DNA of 64,000 bases from Pseudomonas sp. RIT623 (GTDB taxonomy: Bacteria; Pseudomonadota; Gammaproteobacteria; Pseudomonadales; Pseudomonadaceae). This document shows positions 47,595 to 55,745 of this stretch, piece by piece. The DNA is taken from contig NZ_SOZA01000015.1 in the NCBI RefSeq assembly GCF_004519305.1, forward strand, positions 1 to 64,000. The letters run 5' to 3'. Within the stretch, counting starts at the first letter, position 1, and each line of letters begins with the position of its first letter. The position numbers and the translations under genes are program-made. Below the pieces are notes generated by a model, which was not told the origin of the DNA, did not search any database, and saw only the letters and a program-made list of their open reading frames with translations.

Positions 47595-47961
47595 ACGGGT
47601 GGGCGGCGACAAGTAAGTCGCCACAACTTGCCAAGTTGATCAAGTTTTACCAAATATTTTCCCGCAGATGATTCTTAGTTGATTCAGACGCTTTGGAAAC
47701 ATCATTTAATAATGGCACTCTGCTAGCTGCGCGCCCACCGGCTCGATCCGCCACAGCCCGGAAACTCCGAGGTTTCAAGCGGTTATCCCCGCGCGACCAA
47801 ATTCAATCAAAGTGCTAACATGCGCACTTTCGAACATGCGCACCGTTGAACAGCGGGCGATTGGCCGCAGCCCCAGTGCTTGATGCAAAACGGGACGCCG
47901 ATAACCCGGGTTGGGCATGTGCAATGCTTTCATCAGCAATAACTCAGTGGCTTCCCTATCT
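47595..47961. other. 367-base AT-richer gap before the histidine kinase
   Basis: Just after the stop are two small hairpins, GGCGAC-AAGTAA-GTCGCC (47605-47622) and CAACTT-GCC-AAGTTG (47624-47638), followed by TCAAGTTTT; they may end transcription. The stretch 47640-47720 is markedly A/T-rich for this genome and may hold the kinase promoter. No ORF is supported. The alternative kinase start at 47917 lies within the gap. Confidence 0.5.
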
Positions 47962-48858
47962 ATGCTCCCACGCTTGAAGTTTCTCCAGCGTTGCCGCTCC
48001 AGAGTTGCCCTGCTGCGCTGGACGACGGTGTTGCTGTGCGTCGCCTCGCTGGCAGCGAACCTGGTGTGCTACCTGCAAACCCAGCCGCTCTCGGCCAGCC
48101 TGTTGCTGCTGCAGTTGGCGGCCATGATCGGCGCGGGCTGGCACCTGCGGCACTGGGCACGCTCGATCAGCCTGCGCCCGGCGGAACTGGCAACCCGCAT
48201 GCTCCAGGTTCAGGAGAGTGAACGCCAGCGCCTGAGCCGCGAACTGCACGACGACATCGGCCAGTTGCTTACCGCCGCCAAGCTTCAGCTCGACTGGCTG
48301 CAACGCCGGGTACCGACAGAGCTGCAAGCGCATTGCGGCACCTTGCGCAGCACCCTGGAGCAGACCCTGGGCAACGTCCGTGACGTCTCGGCCATCCTCA
48401 ACCCACGCCAGCTGGCCAGCCTCGGCCTGGAAGCGAGCCTGCGCGCGCACCTGCTGCGCACCCTGGAAAACACCGAGGTGCACTGGAGCCTGGAGTGCCA
48501 GCAACGCCTGGGCGGGATCAACGACGACGTGGCCATGGCCGCGTTCCGCATCACCCAGGAAGCGGTCACCAACATGCTGCGCCACGCCAGCGCGCGCAAC
48601 CTGGTGGTCCGCCTGCAGCGCACACCGGCAGGCCTGGCCCTGTCGATCCAGGATGATGGCGACGGTTTCGTGCCCGAGCCGGCCCCGGCCGATGCCGGCC
48701 AGCGCGGCATGGCCGGCATGCAGGAACGGGTGACCGCCCTGCAAGGCAGCCTGAGCATCACCAGCCAGCCCGGCCAAGGCACCCGAATCGATGCACTTTT
48801 CCCCTGGCCGCCACGCAGCCAGGAACGCGCCAGGACCCCTGCCCCCGATGACCTGTAG
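47962..48858 (+). CDS. NarL-type sensor histidine kinase
   Basis: The 298-residue product has two TM helices (about 20-38 and 45-60) with almost no periplasmic loop, then a HisKA_3 dimerisation domain with H96 in SRELHDDIGQLL, and a HATPase domain (ITQEAVTNMLRHA; LSIQDDGDGF; GMAGMQERV). With no extracellular sensor it probably senses a membrane or cytosolic cue. The start is uncertain: ATG 47962 (MLPRLKFLQRC) is used, but an ATG at 47917 would add 15 residues, and neither has a strong ribosome site. The response regulator gene overlaps its end by 11 bases. Confidence 0.85.
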   Translation: MLPRLKFLQRCRSRVALLRWTTVLLCVASLAANLVCYLQTQPLSASLLLLQLAAMIGAGWHLRHWARSISLRPAELATRMLQVQESERQRLSRELHDDIGQLLTAAKLQLDWLQRRVPTELQAHCGTLRSTLEQTLGNVRDVSAILNPRQLASLGLEASLRAHLLRTLENTEVHWSLECQQRLGGINDDVAMAAFRITQEAVTNMLRHASARNLVVRLQRTPAGLALSIQDDGDGFVPEPAPADAGQRGMAGMQERVTALQGSLSITSQPGQGTRIDALFPWPPRSQERARTPAPDDL

Positions 48859-49507
48859 ATTACTGCTGGTGGACGACCACTCCCTGATCCGCGCAGGCGT
48901 ACGAGCATTGGTCTCGGACATCCCCGGCTACACCGTGATTGGCGAGGCCGATGATGGTGGCCAGTTGCTCGAGCATGTTCTGCGCCTGGACCCGGACATC
49001 GTCCTGCTGGATATTTCCATGCGCACCACCAGCGGCCTGGACGCCCTCACGCAACTGCGCGCAAACGGTTGCCTGTGCAAGGTGCTGATCCTGTCGATGC
49101 ACACCGACCCGGACCTGATCATGCGCGCCCTGGAAAGCGGCGCCCACGGCTACCTGCTCAAGGACACCACCGCCACCGAGCTGGAGCAGGCTCTGGCGGC
49201 ATTGCGCAGCGACGAGCGCTACCTGAGCCCGGCCATCGCCCACACCGTGATCAACCAGGCGCTGCTGCGCGCGCACAGCGGCAAGCAGCCCAGCGACGAC
49301 CGCCACAACCTGACGGCGCGCCAGCTGGAGATCCTGCGCCTGATCGTGCGCGGCAAATCCACCCGCGAGATCGCCAGCGGCCTGGGGCTGTCGATCAAGA
49401 CCGTGGAAACCCATCGCTCGCAGATCATGAAGCGCCTGCAGATCTACGACGTGGCGGGCTTGGTGCTGTTCGCCGTGCGTGAACGGATCATCAGCCTCGA
49501 CGACTGA
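48848..49507 (+). CDS. NarL/LuxR-type response regulator
   Basis: The 219-residue partner of the preceding kinase. Receiver domain (about 3-120): D9/D10, phosphoacceptor D55 in IVLLDISM, S/T and K in LLKDTT. LuxR-type helix-turn-helix at about 150-210 (LTARQLEILRLIVRGKSTREIASGLGLSIKTVETHRSQIMKRL). ATG 48848 lies inside the end of the kinase gene (11-base overlap), so translation is coupled. Its 3' end overlaps the convergent lipid kinase gene by 17 bases. Target genes unknown. Confidence 0.9.
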   Translation: MTCRLLLVDDHSLIRAGVRALVSDIPGYTVIGEADDGGQLLEHVLRLDPDIVLLDISMRTTSGLDALTQLRANGCLCKVLILSMHTDPDLIMRALESGAHGYLLKDTTATELEQALAALRSDERYLSPAIAHTVINQALLRAHSGKQPSDDRHNLTARQLEILRLIVRGKSTREIASGLGLSIKTVETHRSQIMKRLQIYDVAGLVLFAVRERIISLDD

Positions 49508-50378
49508 GCAGCGGCGAATCCGCCGGCAAGTGCACGCGCAAGGCGCGAGGCACCGCCTCGAAGCGCAGACTGTCGGCCTGCAAGGGCTCGCCATCGAGGT
49601 TTATATCCAGGCCCTGGGCGCTCTTGATCTCCACCCAAGGCAGCCGGGCCCGCACGAACAGGCCATCGCCGGCCAGCAGGTCGCGCAGCGCGCCGGCCAT
49701 CTCTTGCGGCGCCGGCAGGATGCCGATATCCAGCAAGCCATCATCGGCCTTGGCCTCCGGGCACAGCACATGACCGCCTCCGGCCTGACGGCCGTTACCG
49801 ATACCCAACGCCAGCAACTCCCCCTGCCAGTGGAAATCCGGCCCTTGCAGCTCCACCGCGGCGGCCTGCAGTTCGCTGAAGCGTGACAAACCGGTGAACA
49901 GATAGGCCGCCGCGCCCAGGACCTTCTTCAGGTCTTCCGAGGTATTGGCGGTCACCTGGCTGCCGAAACCGCCGGTAGCCATGTTCAGGAACAACTGGTT
50001 CCCCACCCGCCCCAGGTCAATGGCCTGCGCCGGCTGCTCCAGCAAGTCCAGCGCCGCCTGTGGTGTCAGCGGCACGCCAGCGGCCTTGGCGAAGTCATTG
50101 GCCGTGCCCAGCGGCAACAACGCCAGGCTGGCCTGGGTCGCCGCCTGCCCCATGGCTTCGGCGACATCACGCAAGGTACCGTCGCCACCACCCGCAACCA
50201 GGTGAGCGTAACCGGCGGCCAGGGCCTCCTCGACCAGGCGCTGGGCATCACCGGCCTCCCAGGTCAGGCGCACATCCAGGGTCCAGCCTCGCTCGCGCAA
50301 CTGGCCCACCGCCAGGCGTACTTCGTCGTTGCCGGCCTGTTTGCCATGCAGGATCAGCAGTGCCTTGGAATGCTGCAT
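49491..50378 (-). CDS. yegS: YegS-like lipid kinase
   Basis: Diacylglycerol-kinase catalytic family, 295 residues. N-terminal nucleotide-binding domain with KALLILHGKQAGN and the family motif GGGDGTLRDVAEA (about 63-75), then LGTANDFAKA; C-terminal beta domain ending with NLDGEPLQ. Homologues (YegS) phosphorylate phosphatidylglycerol in vitro. ATG 50378 (MQHSKALLIL) is used. It converges with the response regulator gene, overlapping by 17 bases. The upstream gap to the divergent guanylyltransferase gene is 272 bases. Confidence 0.92.
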   Translation of the reverse strand: MQHSKALLILHGKQAGNDEVRLAVGQLRERGWTLDVRLTWEAGDAQRLVEEALAAGYAHLVAGGGDGTLRDVAEAMGQAATQASLALLPLGTANDFAKAAGVPLTPQAALDLLEQPAQAIDLGRVGNQLFLNMATGGFGSQVTANTSEDLKKVLGAAAYLFTGLSRFSELQAAAVELQGPDFHWQGELLALGIGNGRQAGGGHVLCPEAKADDGLLDIGILPAPQEMAGALRDLLAGDGLFVRARLPWVEIKSAQGLDINLDGEPLQADSLRFEAVPRALRVHLPADSPLLSRRG

Positions 50379-50552
50379 CGTCGTGCTCCCTGTTGATTGA
50401 AAAGCCCTACCGCAATCTCGACAACTCAAGCGTGCAGATTGCTCCACAGCCCACACCCAACAGGACGAATTCCTGCAGCCACCATTGAAAGGTAGCGGCT
50501 ACAGGTGCATCATTCGACAAATATTTGGCCTTCATGGACGATGCCGCTCGTA

Positions 50553-50572
50553 AAAGTCATTTTATTGACTTT
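50553..50572. promoter_or_regulatory. Perfect palindrome upstream of the exopolysaccharide gene pair
   Basis: AAAGTCA-TTTTAT-TGACTTT, 7-base arms with 6-base spacer, about 80 bases before the ATG at 50651. The shape fits a dimeric regulator; the protein is unknown. Confidence 0.4.
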
Positions 50573-50650
50573 CTGTCATCGAATACCTGGCAGGTCGTGA
50601 TTCCCTTGTTTTCGCGCTGTGCGACAGCGCCCTGATTCGAGGCTGTGACT

Positions 50651-52105
50651 ATGAGCGTTCTGATCCCCTGCATCATCGCTGGCGGCGCCGGCACCCGATT
50701 GTGGCCGGTGTCCCGCGAGGCCATGCCCAAGCCGTTCATGCGCCTGCCCGACGGCATGAGCCTGCTGCAGAAAACCTTCAGCCGGGCCCGCGCCCTGCCT
50801 GGCGTGGAACGCGTGCTCACGGTGACCAACCGCGAGGTCTACTTCCGCACCCAGGACGAATATCGCCAGCTTGGCACCCAGGGCCTGGCGCTGGACTTCA
50901 TCCTCGAACCCTTCGGCCGCAACACCGCCCCCGCCATCGCCGCGGCAGCCCTGCACTGTGCCCGGCTGTATGGCGAGGACAGCCTGCTGTTGGTACTGCC
51001 CGCCGATCACCTGGTGCAGGACCAGGACGCCTTCCAGCAGGCCGTCGAGCATGCCCGCCAACTGGCCTCCCAGGGCTGGCTGACCACCTTTGGCCTGCTG
51101 CCGACCCGCGCCGAGACCGGCTTTGGCTACATAGAACAGGGCCAGCCGCTCGACGAGCAGGCCTATCGGGTTGCCCGCTTCGTCGAAAAACCCGACGCAG
51201 ACACGGCACTGGGTTATCTGAAGGACGGCCGATACCTGTGGAATGCCGGCATGTTCTGCCTGCGCGTCGACACCCTGCTGGCCGAACTGCAGGCCCACGC
51301 CCCCGAAGTCTTGCTCAACATGGGCCAATGCCTGGAGGCCAGCCAGGTCAAGGCAGGCGCTGGCGACCTGCAGGTGGAGCTGGACGGCGAGCACTTCGCC
51401 CAGGCCCCCGACCTGTCCATCGACTACGCGCTGATGGAGCGCTCCAGCCAAGTGGCCGTGGTGCCCTGCGACATCGGCTGGCGCGATATCGGCAGCTGGG
51501 AAGCGGTGCGCGAGCTGCGCCCGGCTGACGACCAAGGCAACCATTGCAACGGCGAAACCGTGCTGCACGATGTCAGCAACTGCTACATCGACGCGCCCCG
51601 GCGCCTGGTCGGCGCCGTGGGGCTGGACAACCTGATCGTCATCGACACCCCCGACGCGCTGCTGATCGCCGACGCCGCGCGCAGCCAGGAGGTCAAGCTG
51701 ATCGCCCAGCGGCTCAAGCGCCAGGGCCATGATGCCTATCGCCTGCACCGTACCGTGACCCGTCCCTGGGGCCTGTTCACCGTGCTCGAGGAAGGGCCTC
51801 GGTTCAAGATCAAGCGCATCATGGTGCGCCCCGGTGAATCCTTGTCGCTGCAGATGCATCACCACCGCAGCGAGCACTGGATCGTGGTCAGCGGCATGGC
51901 CTGCGTGACCAACGGCGAGGAGGAGTTCTTGCTCGACACCAACGAGTCCACCTTCATCAAGCCCGGCCGCAGCCATCGCCTGACCAACCCCGGGGTGATC
52001 GACCTGGTGATGATCGAAGTACAGAGCGGCGAGTACCTGGGCGAAGACGACATCGTACGCTTTACTGATATCTATGGACGCGCCCCGGCCGCCGCCCTCG
52101 GGTGA
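50651..52105 (+). CDS. Mannose-1-phosphate guanylyltransferase / mannose-6-phosphate isomerase
   Basis: Bifunctional enzyme that isomerises fructose-6-P to mannose-6-P and makes GDP-mannose, precursor of exopolysaccharides and A-band LPS. 484 residues: pyrophosphorylase domain with IIAGGAGTRLWPVSRE (about 9-24), FVEKPDADTA, and C-terminal cupin isomerase domain with MVRPGESLSLQMHHHRSEHW. AlgA, PslB and WbpW share this layout, and the sequence alone does not tell which; the absence of alg genes nearby argues against AlgA proper. ATG 50651 follows a GTG two codons earlier. A glycosyltransferase gene follows 63 bases later. Confidence 0.9.
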   Translation: MSVLIPCIIAGGAGTRLWPVSREAMPKPFMRLPDGMSLLQKTFSRARALPGVERVLTVTNREVYFRTQDEYRQLGTQGLALDFILEPFGRNTAPAIAAAALHCARLYGEDSLLLVLPADHLVQDQDAFQQAVEHARQLASQGWLTTFGLLPTRAETGFGYIEQGQPLDEQAYRVARFVEKPDADTALGYLKDGRYLWNAGMFCLRVDTLLAELQAHAPEVLLNMGQCLEASQVKAGAGDLQVELDGEHFAQAPDLSIDYALMERSSQVAVVPCDIGWRDIGSWEAVRELRPADDQGNHCNGETVLHDVSNCYIDAPRRLVGAVGLDNLIVIDTPDALLIADAARSQEVKLIAQRLKRQGHDAYRLHRTVTRPWGLFTVLEEGPRFKIKRIMVRPGESLSLQMHHHRSEHWIVVSGMACVTNGEEEFLLDTNESTFIKPGRSHRLTNPGVIDLVMIEVQSGEYLGEDDIVRFTDIYGRAPAAALG

Positions 52106-52168
52106 CGGCCAGTGGGCGCGTCTTGCCATCCTGGGCCGACAACCGGCCAACCGCGAGGAATCCGGCTC

Positions 52169-53404
52169 ATGCGCATACTCTGGACCCTGCCCTACCTGCC
52201 CTGGCCAACCACCAGCGGCAGCAAGACCCGGCAATACCACCTGCTGCGCGCCCTGGCCCAGCACGGCCACCGGATCACCTTGCTGGTGCAGTCCAAAGTA
52301 CCCTTGGGCGAGGCTGCGCGCGAGGCCCTGGTGCCATTCGTCGAACGCTTGATCGTGCTGCCCCGGCGGGCACTGCACAGCCCGCTCAACCTGCTGGCCT
52401 CGCCGATCATCGACTACCCGATGCGCGCCATCATCAACGGCCTGGCGCCCTGCCTGCGGCACCGCTTCGAGCAACTGCTGGACGAACCCTGGGACGTGAT
52501 CCAGATCGAGCACAGCTACAGCTTCCAGCCGTTCGAGAAGGCCTTGCAGGCCCGCGGCTTGCCCTACATGCTCAGCGAGCACTACCTGGAATCGGTGATG
52601 GGCGCCGCCTGCCACGACCGCCTACCCCTGTGGCTGCGGCCGCTGAACGCCTTCGACCGCTGGCGCTACCGGCGCTGGGAGCAACGAGTGCTACGCCAGC
52701 CCACCGAGGTAGTGGCGGTCAGCGCCCACGACGCCGAGCTGATCGGCCAGATCAGCGGGCGCCCGGTGAACGTGGTGGTCAATGGCGTAGACTGCGACCA
52801 CTACCAGGATGTGCGCCCCACCCCGCATAGCCAACGCCTGCTGTTCGTCGGCAACTTCGAGTACGGCGCCAACCTGGAGGCCATCGAATGGGCACTGGAG
52901 GAGATCCTGCCCCAGGTATGGATGAGCAACCCAGCGGTGCGCCTGGCCATTGCCGGGCACGCCCTGCCGGCCAGTTGGAAGCTGCACTGGAACGACCCGC
53001 GCATCGAGTGGGTTGGCTATCGACCCGACCTGCGCGAGCTGCAACGCCGCTCGGCGCTATTCTTCGCGCCATTGCGCCATGCTGGCGGCTCCAAGGTGAA
53101 AATCCTCGAGGCCATGGCCGCGGGATTGCCAGTGATCACCACCAGCAAGGGGGTTTCGGGGCTGACCGTGAACACAGGCGAGCACTACCTGGGCAGCGAC
53201 GATGGCGGCCAACTGGCGCTGCTTATCACGCAACTGCTCAATCAGCCCGCGCGCATGAGCCAGCTCGGCGAGGCCGGCCGGGCATTCGTGCGCCAACGCC
53301 ATGACTGGAGCGTCGCCGCCCAGCAACTGGAGAACGTGCACATGCGCCTGACCCAGCTGGCCCCCGCAGGCAACAGCCCCCTGGGCGGCGTGCTAGCCAA
53401 GTAG
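52169..53404 (+). CDS. Glycosyltransferase, GT4-like
   Basis: A 411-residue GT-B fold enzyme. The N-terminal acceptor domain starts MRILWTLPYLPWPTTSGSKTRQYHLLRALAQHGH. The linker is VNGVDCDHYQ, and the C-terminal donor domain has LLFVGNFEYGANLEAIEWAL, WVGYRPDLRELQRRSALFFAPLRHAGGSKVKILEAMAAGLPVITTSKG, the GT4 E-x7-E region. Donor sugar may be GDP-mannose, given the upstream gene, but this is inference. GAGGA lies 9 bases before ATG 52169. Its end overlaps the convergent moeA by 12 bases. Confidence 0.88.
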   Translation: MRILWTLPYLPWPTTSGSKTRQYHLLRALAQHGHRITLLVQSKVPLGEAAREALVPFVERLIVLPRRALHSPLNLLASPIIDYPMRAIINGLAPCLRHRFEQLLDEPWDVIQIEHSYSFQPFEKALQARGLPYMLSEHYLESVMGAACHDRLPLWLRPLNAFDRWRYRRWEQRVLRQPTEVVAVSAHDAELIGQISGRPVNVVVNGVDCDHYQDVRPTPHSQRLLFVGNFEYGANLEAIEWALEEILPQVWMSNPAVRLAIAGHALPASWKLHWNDPRIEWVGYRPDLRELQRRSALFFAPLRHAGGSKVKILEAMAAGLPVITTSKGVSGLTVNTGEHYLGSDDGGQLALLITQLLNQPARMSQLGEAGRAFVRQRHDWSVAAQQLENVHMRLTQLAPAGNSPLGGVLAK

Positions 53405-54619
53405 CTCGCTGAACGGAATGAACGTCACCAGCTCGCCTTGGCGCGGCGTTGTGCCTTCACGCACCTCCACCACCCCGTCGGCCCAGGCCGCGCTGCGCAG
53501 CACCCCGGAACTCTGGTTCTTGTAGATGCGCGCCTGGCCGTCCTCGATGCGCGCGCGCAGGTATTCGCGACGATTGCCCGGCCTGGGCCAGTCGAACCCG
53601 GCTGGCACGCTGAAGCACAGCGGCGCGACCTTGCTCACGCCTTGCCGGCGCAGCAGGTAGGGACGAGCCAGCAAACCAAAGGTCACCAGGGTCGAGGCCG
53701 GGTTGCCCGGCAGGCCGATCACCGGCACTCCCTGGTAGTGACCAAAGGTCAACGGCTTGCCCGGCTTGATCGCCAGCTTCCACAGCGCCAGCTCGCCAGC
53801 TTCGCGCAGGGCCAGGCCAAGGTAGTCGGCTTCGCCCACCGAGACGCCACCGGTGGAGAGGATCAGGTCGACATCACCCAGGCCACCCAGGCAGTGCCGG
53901 GTACGCTCGAGGTCGTCCGGCAGGATGCCGGCGTCCAGTACCTCGCAGCCCAGACGCTGCAACCAGCTGACCAGCAGGCGGCGGTTGCTGTTGTAGATCT
54001 GCCCCGGGCCAAGCGACAGGCCGGGCTCGACCAGTTCGTCACCGGTCGACAGCACCGCCACCCGCGGCCGGCGTACCACCTCCAGCTCCGCGAACCCCAA
54101 GGTCGCTGCCAACCCGAGCTGGATCGGGCCCAGGCGCGTGCCAGCAGCGATCACCAACTCGCCGACACGGGTTTCCTGCCCCTTGGGGCGCACGTTCTGG
54201 CCCAGGGCCAATGGCTCGACAAAGCGCACCCGGCCGTCCTCGAGTACCTCGGCGTTTTCTTGCATCTCGACGCAATCGGCGCCCTCAGGCAACGGCGCCC
54301 CGGTGAAGATCCGCGCGCAGGTGCCTGGCTGCAGCGGCTCCGGCGCATGACCGGCGAAGATGCGCTGGGTCACTGCCAGCGGCTCGCCCTGCCAGTCCGC
54401 CAGGCGCAGGGCGTAGCCGTCCATGGCGCTGTTGGGCCAGGGCGGCAAATCGAGCCCGGCAAGCAGATCGCAGGCCAGCACCCGACCTTCGGCAGCGCCC
54501 AGGGCCACGCGCTCGGTCGTCGTGATAGGTGCGGCCTCGGCCAGCGCCAACAAGCGTTCGAGAGCCTCTTCCAGCGGCATCAATGGCCGCGCCGGGGCCA
54601 CCTCAACCACGGCTGTCAC
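53393..54619 (-). CDS. moeA: Molybdopterin molybdenumtransferase
   Basis: Inserts molybdate into adenylylated molybdopterin, the last step of Moco synthesis. 408 residues: N-terminal MoeA domain (LPPWPNSAMDGYALR; FTGAPLPEGADCVEMQENAEV), MPT-binding domain (VAVLSTGDELVEPG; YNSNRRLL; STGGVSVGEADY), KLAIKPGKPLTFGHY, and GLPGNPASTLVTFGLL, then the C-terminal beta domain. Its start overlaps the moaB end by 17 bases, so the two are coupled. Confidence 0.96.
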   Translation of the reverse strand: MTAVVEVAPARPLMPLEEALERLLALAEAAPITTTERVALGAAEGRVLACDLLAGLDLPPWPNSAMDGYALRLADWQGEPLAVTQRIFAGHAPEPLQPGTCARIFTGAPLPEGADCVEMQENAEVLEDGRVRFVEPLALGQNVRPKGQETRVGELVIAAGTRLGPIQLGLAATLGFAELEVVRRPRVAVLSTGDELVEPGLSLGPGQIYNSNRRLLVSWLQRLGCEVLDAGILPDDLERTRHCLGGLGDVDLILSTGGVSVGEADYLGLALREAGELALWKLAIKPGKPLTFGHYQGVPVIGLPGNPASTLVTFGLLARPYLLRRQGVSKVAPLCFSVPAGFDWPRPGNRREYLRARIEDGQARIYKNQSSGVLRSAAWADGVVEVREGTTPRQGELVTFIPFSELLG

Positions 54620-55142
54620 AGGCCGCTGCCTGCTTCAGGTGCGGGACGAAGTTGCACGGCCGGTGACGGGCGTCCAACTGCTCGGCGAGGATGCCATCCC
54701 AGCCGGTACGCACGGCGTTGGTCGAGCCCGGCAGGCAGCAGACCAGCGTCCCGTTGGCCAGGCCAGCCAGGGCGCGGGACTGCACAGTGGAGGTGCCAAT
54801 GTCGGCCACCGAGATCTGCCGGAACAATTCGCCGAAGCCTTCGACCTGCTTGTCCAGCAGGCAGGCCACGGCTTCCGGGGTGCTGTCGCGCCCGGTGAAA
54901 CCGGTGCCGCCGGTGATCAGCACCACTTGCACGTGCTCGTCGGCGATCCAGGTGGCGACCTGGGCGCGGATCTTGTACAGGTCGTCCTTGAGCAGCACCC
55001 GCGCCGCCAGGCGATGGCCCGCGGCACTCAGGCGGTCGACGAACAGTTGGCCGGAGGTGTCGGTGTCGAAGGTACGGGTATCGCTGACCGTGAGCACGGC
55101 GATGTTCAGCGGCACGAAGGGGGTATCAGCCTTGGCTTTCAT
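54603..55142 (-). CDS. moaB: Molybdenum cofactor biosynthesis protein MoaB
   Basis: MogA/MoaB-family protein, likely adenylylating molybdopterin before MoeA. 179 residues: NIAVLTVSDTRTFDTDTSG at the N-terminus, the MPT-binding VVLITGGTGFTGRDSTPEAV, and FRQISVADIGTSTVQSRALAGLANGTLVCCLPGSTNAVRTGWD at the C-terminal side. First gene of moaB-moeA. An upstream gap of 177 bases carries the promoter, shared with the divergent small lipoprotein gene. Confidence 0.94.
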   Translation of the reverse strand: MKAKADTPFVPLNIAVLTVSDTRTFDTDTSGQLFVDRLSAAGHRLAARVLLKDDLYKIRAQVATWIADEHVQVVLITGGTGFTGRDSTPEAVACLLDKQVEGFGELFRQISVADIGTSTVQSRALAGLANGTLVCCLPGSTNAVRTGWDGILAEQLDARHRPCNFVPHLKQAAACDSRG

Positions 55143-55319
55143 GGGGGTCCGTCACGCGGGAGGGGAATGTGCGCTGTTATATCACAGGTCACCGACAACG
55201 AACGCAGCCTTGTTCTTGGTCAATGCCCCGACGATGGCGCTATGCTGCACTTTGCAAGGAACTTGCGTGGACGCCCTGCGTCTTAATGTCATCTAGCACC
55301 ATTGCACTGGAGAAACACG

Positions 55320-55541
55320 ATGATCCAACGGACCCTTCCCGCCTTCCTGCTTGCCCTGGGCCTGGGCGCCCTCGCCGGCTGCGCCTCGCCTACCGTCATC
55401 ACCCTGAACGACGGTCGCGAAATCCAGGCGGTGGACACGCCGAAGTACGATGACGACTCCGGTTTCTACGAGTTCGAGCAGCTCGACGGCAAGCGCGCGC
55501 GCATCAACAAGGACCAGATCCGTACCGTCAAGGAGCTGTGA
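55320..55541 (+). CDS. YgdI/YgdR-like small lipoprotein
   Basis: A 73-residue protein from ATG 55320: signal peptide with lipobox LGALAGC (Cys at about 20), then a YgdI/YgdR-type domain (SPTVITLNDGREIQAVDTPKYDDDSGFYEFEQLDGKRARINKDQI in outline). Such domains are small SH3-like barrels on lipoproteins of unknown role. Residue after Cys is Ala, so sorting to the outer membrane is expected. A 17-bp stem follows, which overlaps the tRNA promoter. Confidence 0.88.
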   Translation: MIQRTLPAFLLALGLGALAGCASPTVITLNDGREIQAVDTPKYDDDSGFYEFEQLDGKRARINKDQIRTVKEL

Positions 55542-55552
55542 TCCAGCCCCTG

Positions 55553-55598
55553 TTTTTCAGCGCAACTCCTTTTTGCAACAAGGGGTTGCGTTGAAAAA
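55553..55598. terminator. 17-bp stem downstream of the small lipoprotein gene
   Basis: Arm 55553-55569 (TTTTTCAGCGCAACTCC) pairs with arm 55582-55598 (GGGGTTGCGTTGAAAAA), with two G-T pairs and a T-rich 12-base loop. The 3' side lacks a T run on the plus strand but the stem itself ends in A/T pairs. The proposed tRNA-Pro -35 lies in the second arm. Confidence 0.6.
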
Positions 55599-55614
55599 AT
55601 CGATGCAGTAGCAT
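55586..55614 (+). promoter_or_regulatory. Probable promoter of tRNA-Pro
   Basis: TTGCGT (55586-55591), 17 bases, TAGCAT (55609-55614). The mature tRNA starts 10 bases after the -10. Confidence 0.5.
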
Positions 55615-55623
55615 TTCGGACAT

Positions 55624-55700
55624 CGGAGTGTAGCGCAGCCAGGTAGCGCGTCTCGTTCGGGACGAGAAGGCCGCAGGTTCGAATCCTGTCTCTCCGACCA
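55624..55700 (+). tRNA. tRNA-Pro (anticodon CGG)
   Basis: 77 bases with encoded CCA. Anticodon stem TCTCG/CGAGA encloses loop TTCGGGA, giving anticodon CGG (reads CCG). D-stem GCGC/GCGC and T-arm GCAGG-TTCGAAT-CCTGT are present. Acceptor CGGAGTG pairs with CTCTCCG except for one U-U opposition (position 6 of the stem). Discriminator A. A bidirectional terminator follows at once. Confidence 0.96.
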
Positions 55701-55708
55701 TATCCGAC

Positions 55709-55735
55709 AAAAAGCCCGCCGCGCGCGGGCTTTTT
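55709..55735. terminator. Bidirectional terminator, tRNA-Pro and mqo
   Basis: AAAAAGCCCGC (55709-55719) and GCGGGCTTTTT (55725-55735) pair perfectly, with A and T runs on the two sides. It lies 8 bases past the tRNA and 10 bases past the mqo stop. Confidence 0.93.
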
Positions 55736-55745
55736 GTTGCCTGCG

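Noticed and set aside
55624..55700. tRNA gene as an integration site for a mobile element
   Set aside because: No integrase, direct repeat of the tRNA 3' end or foreign-looking DNA lies on either side.
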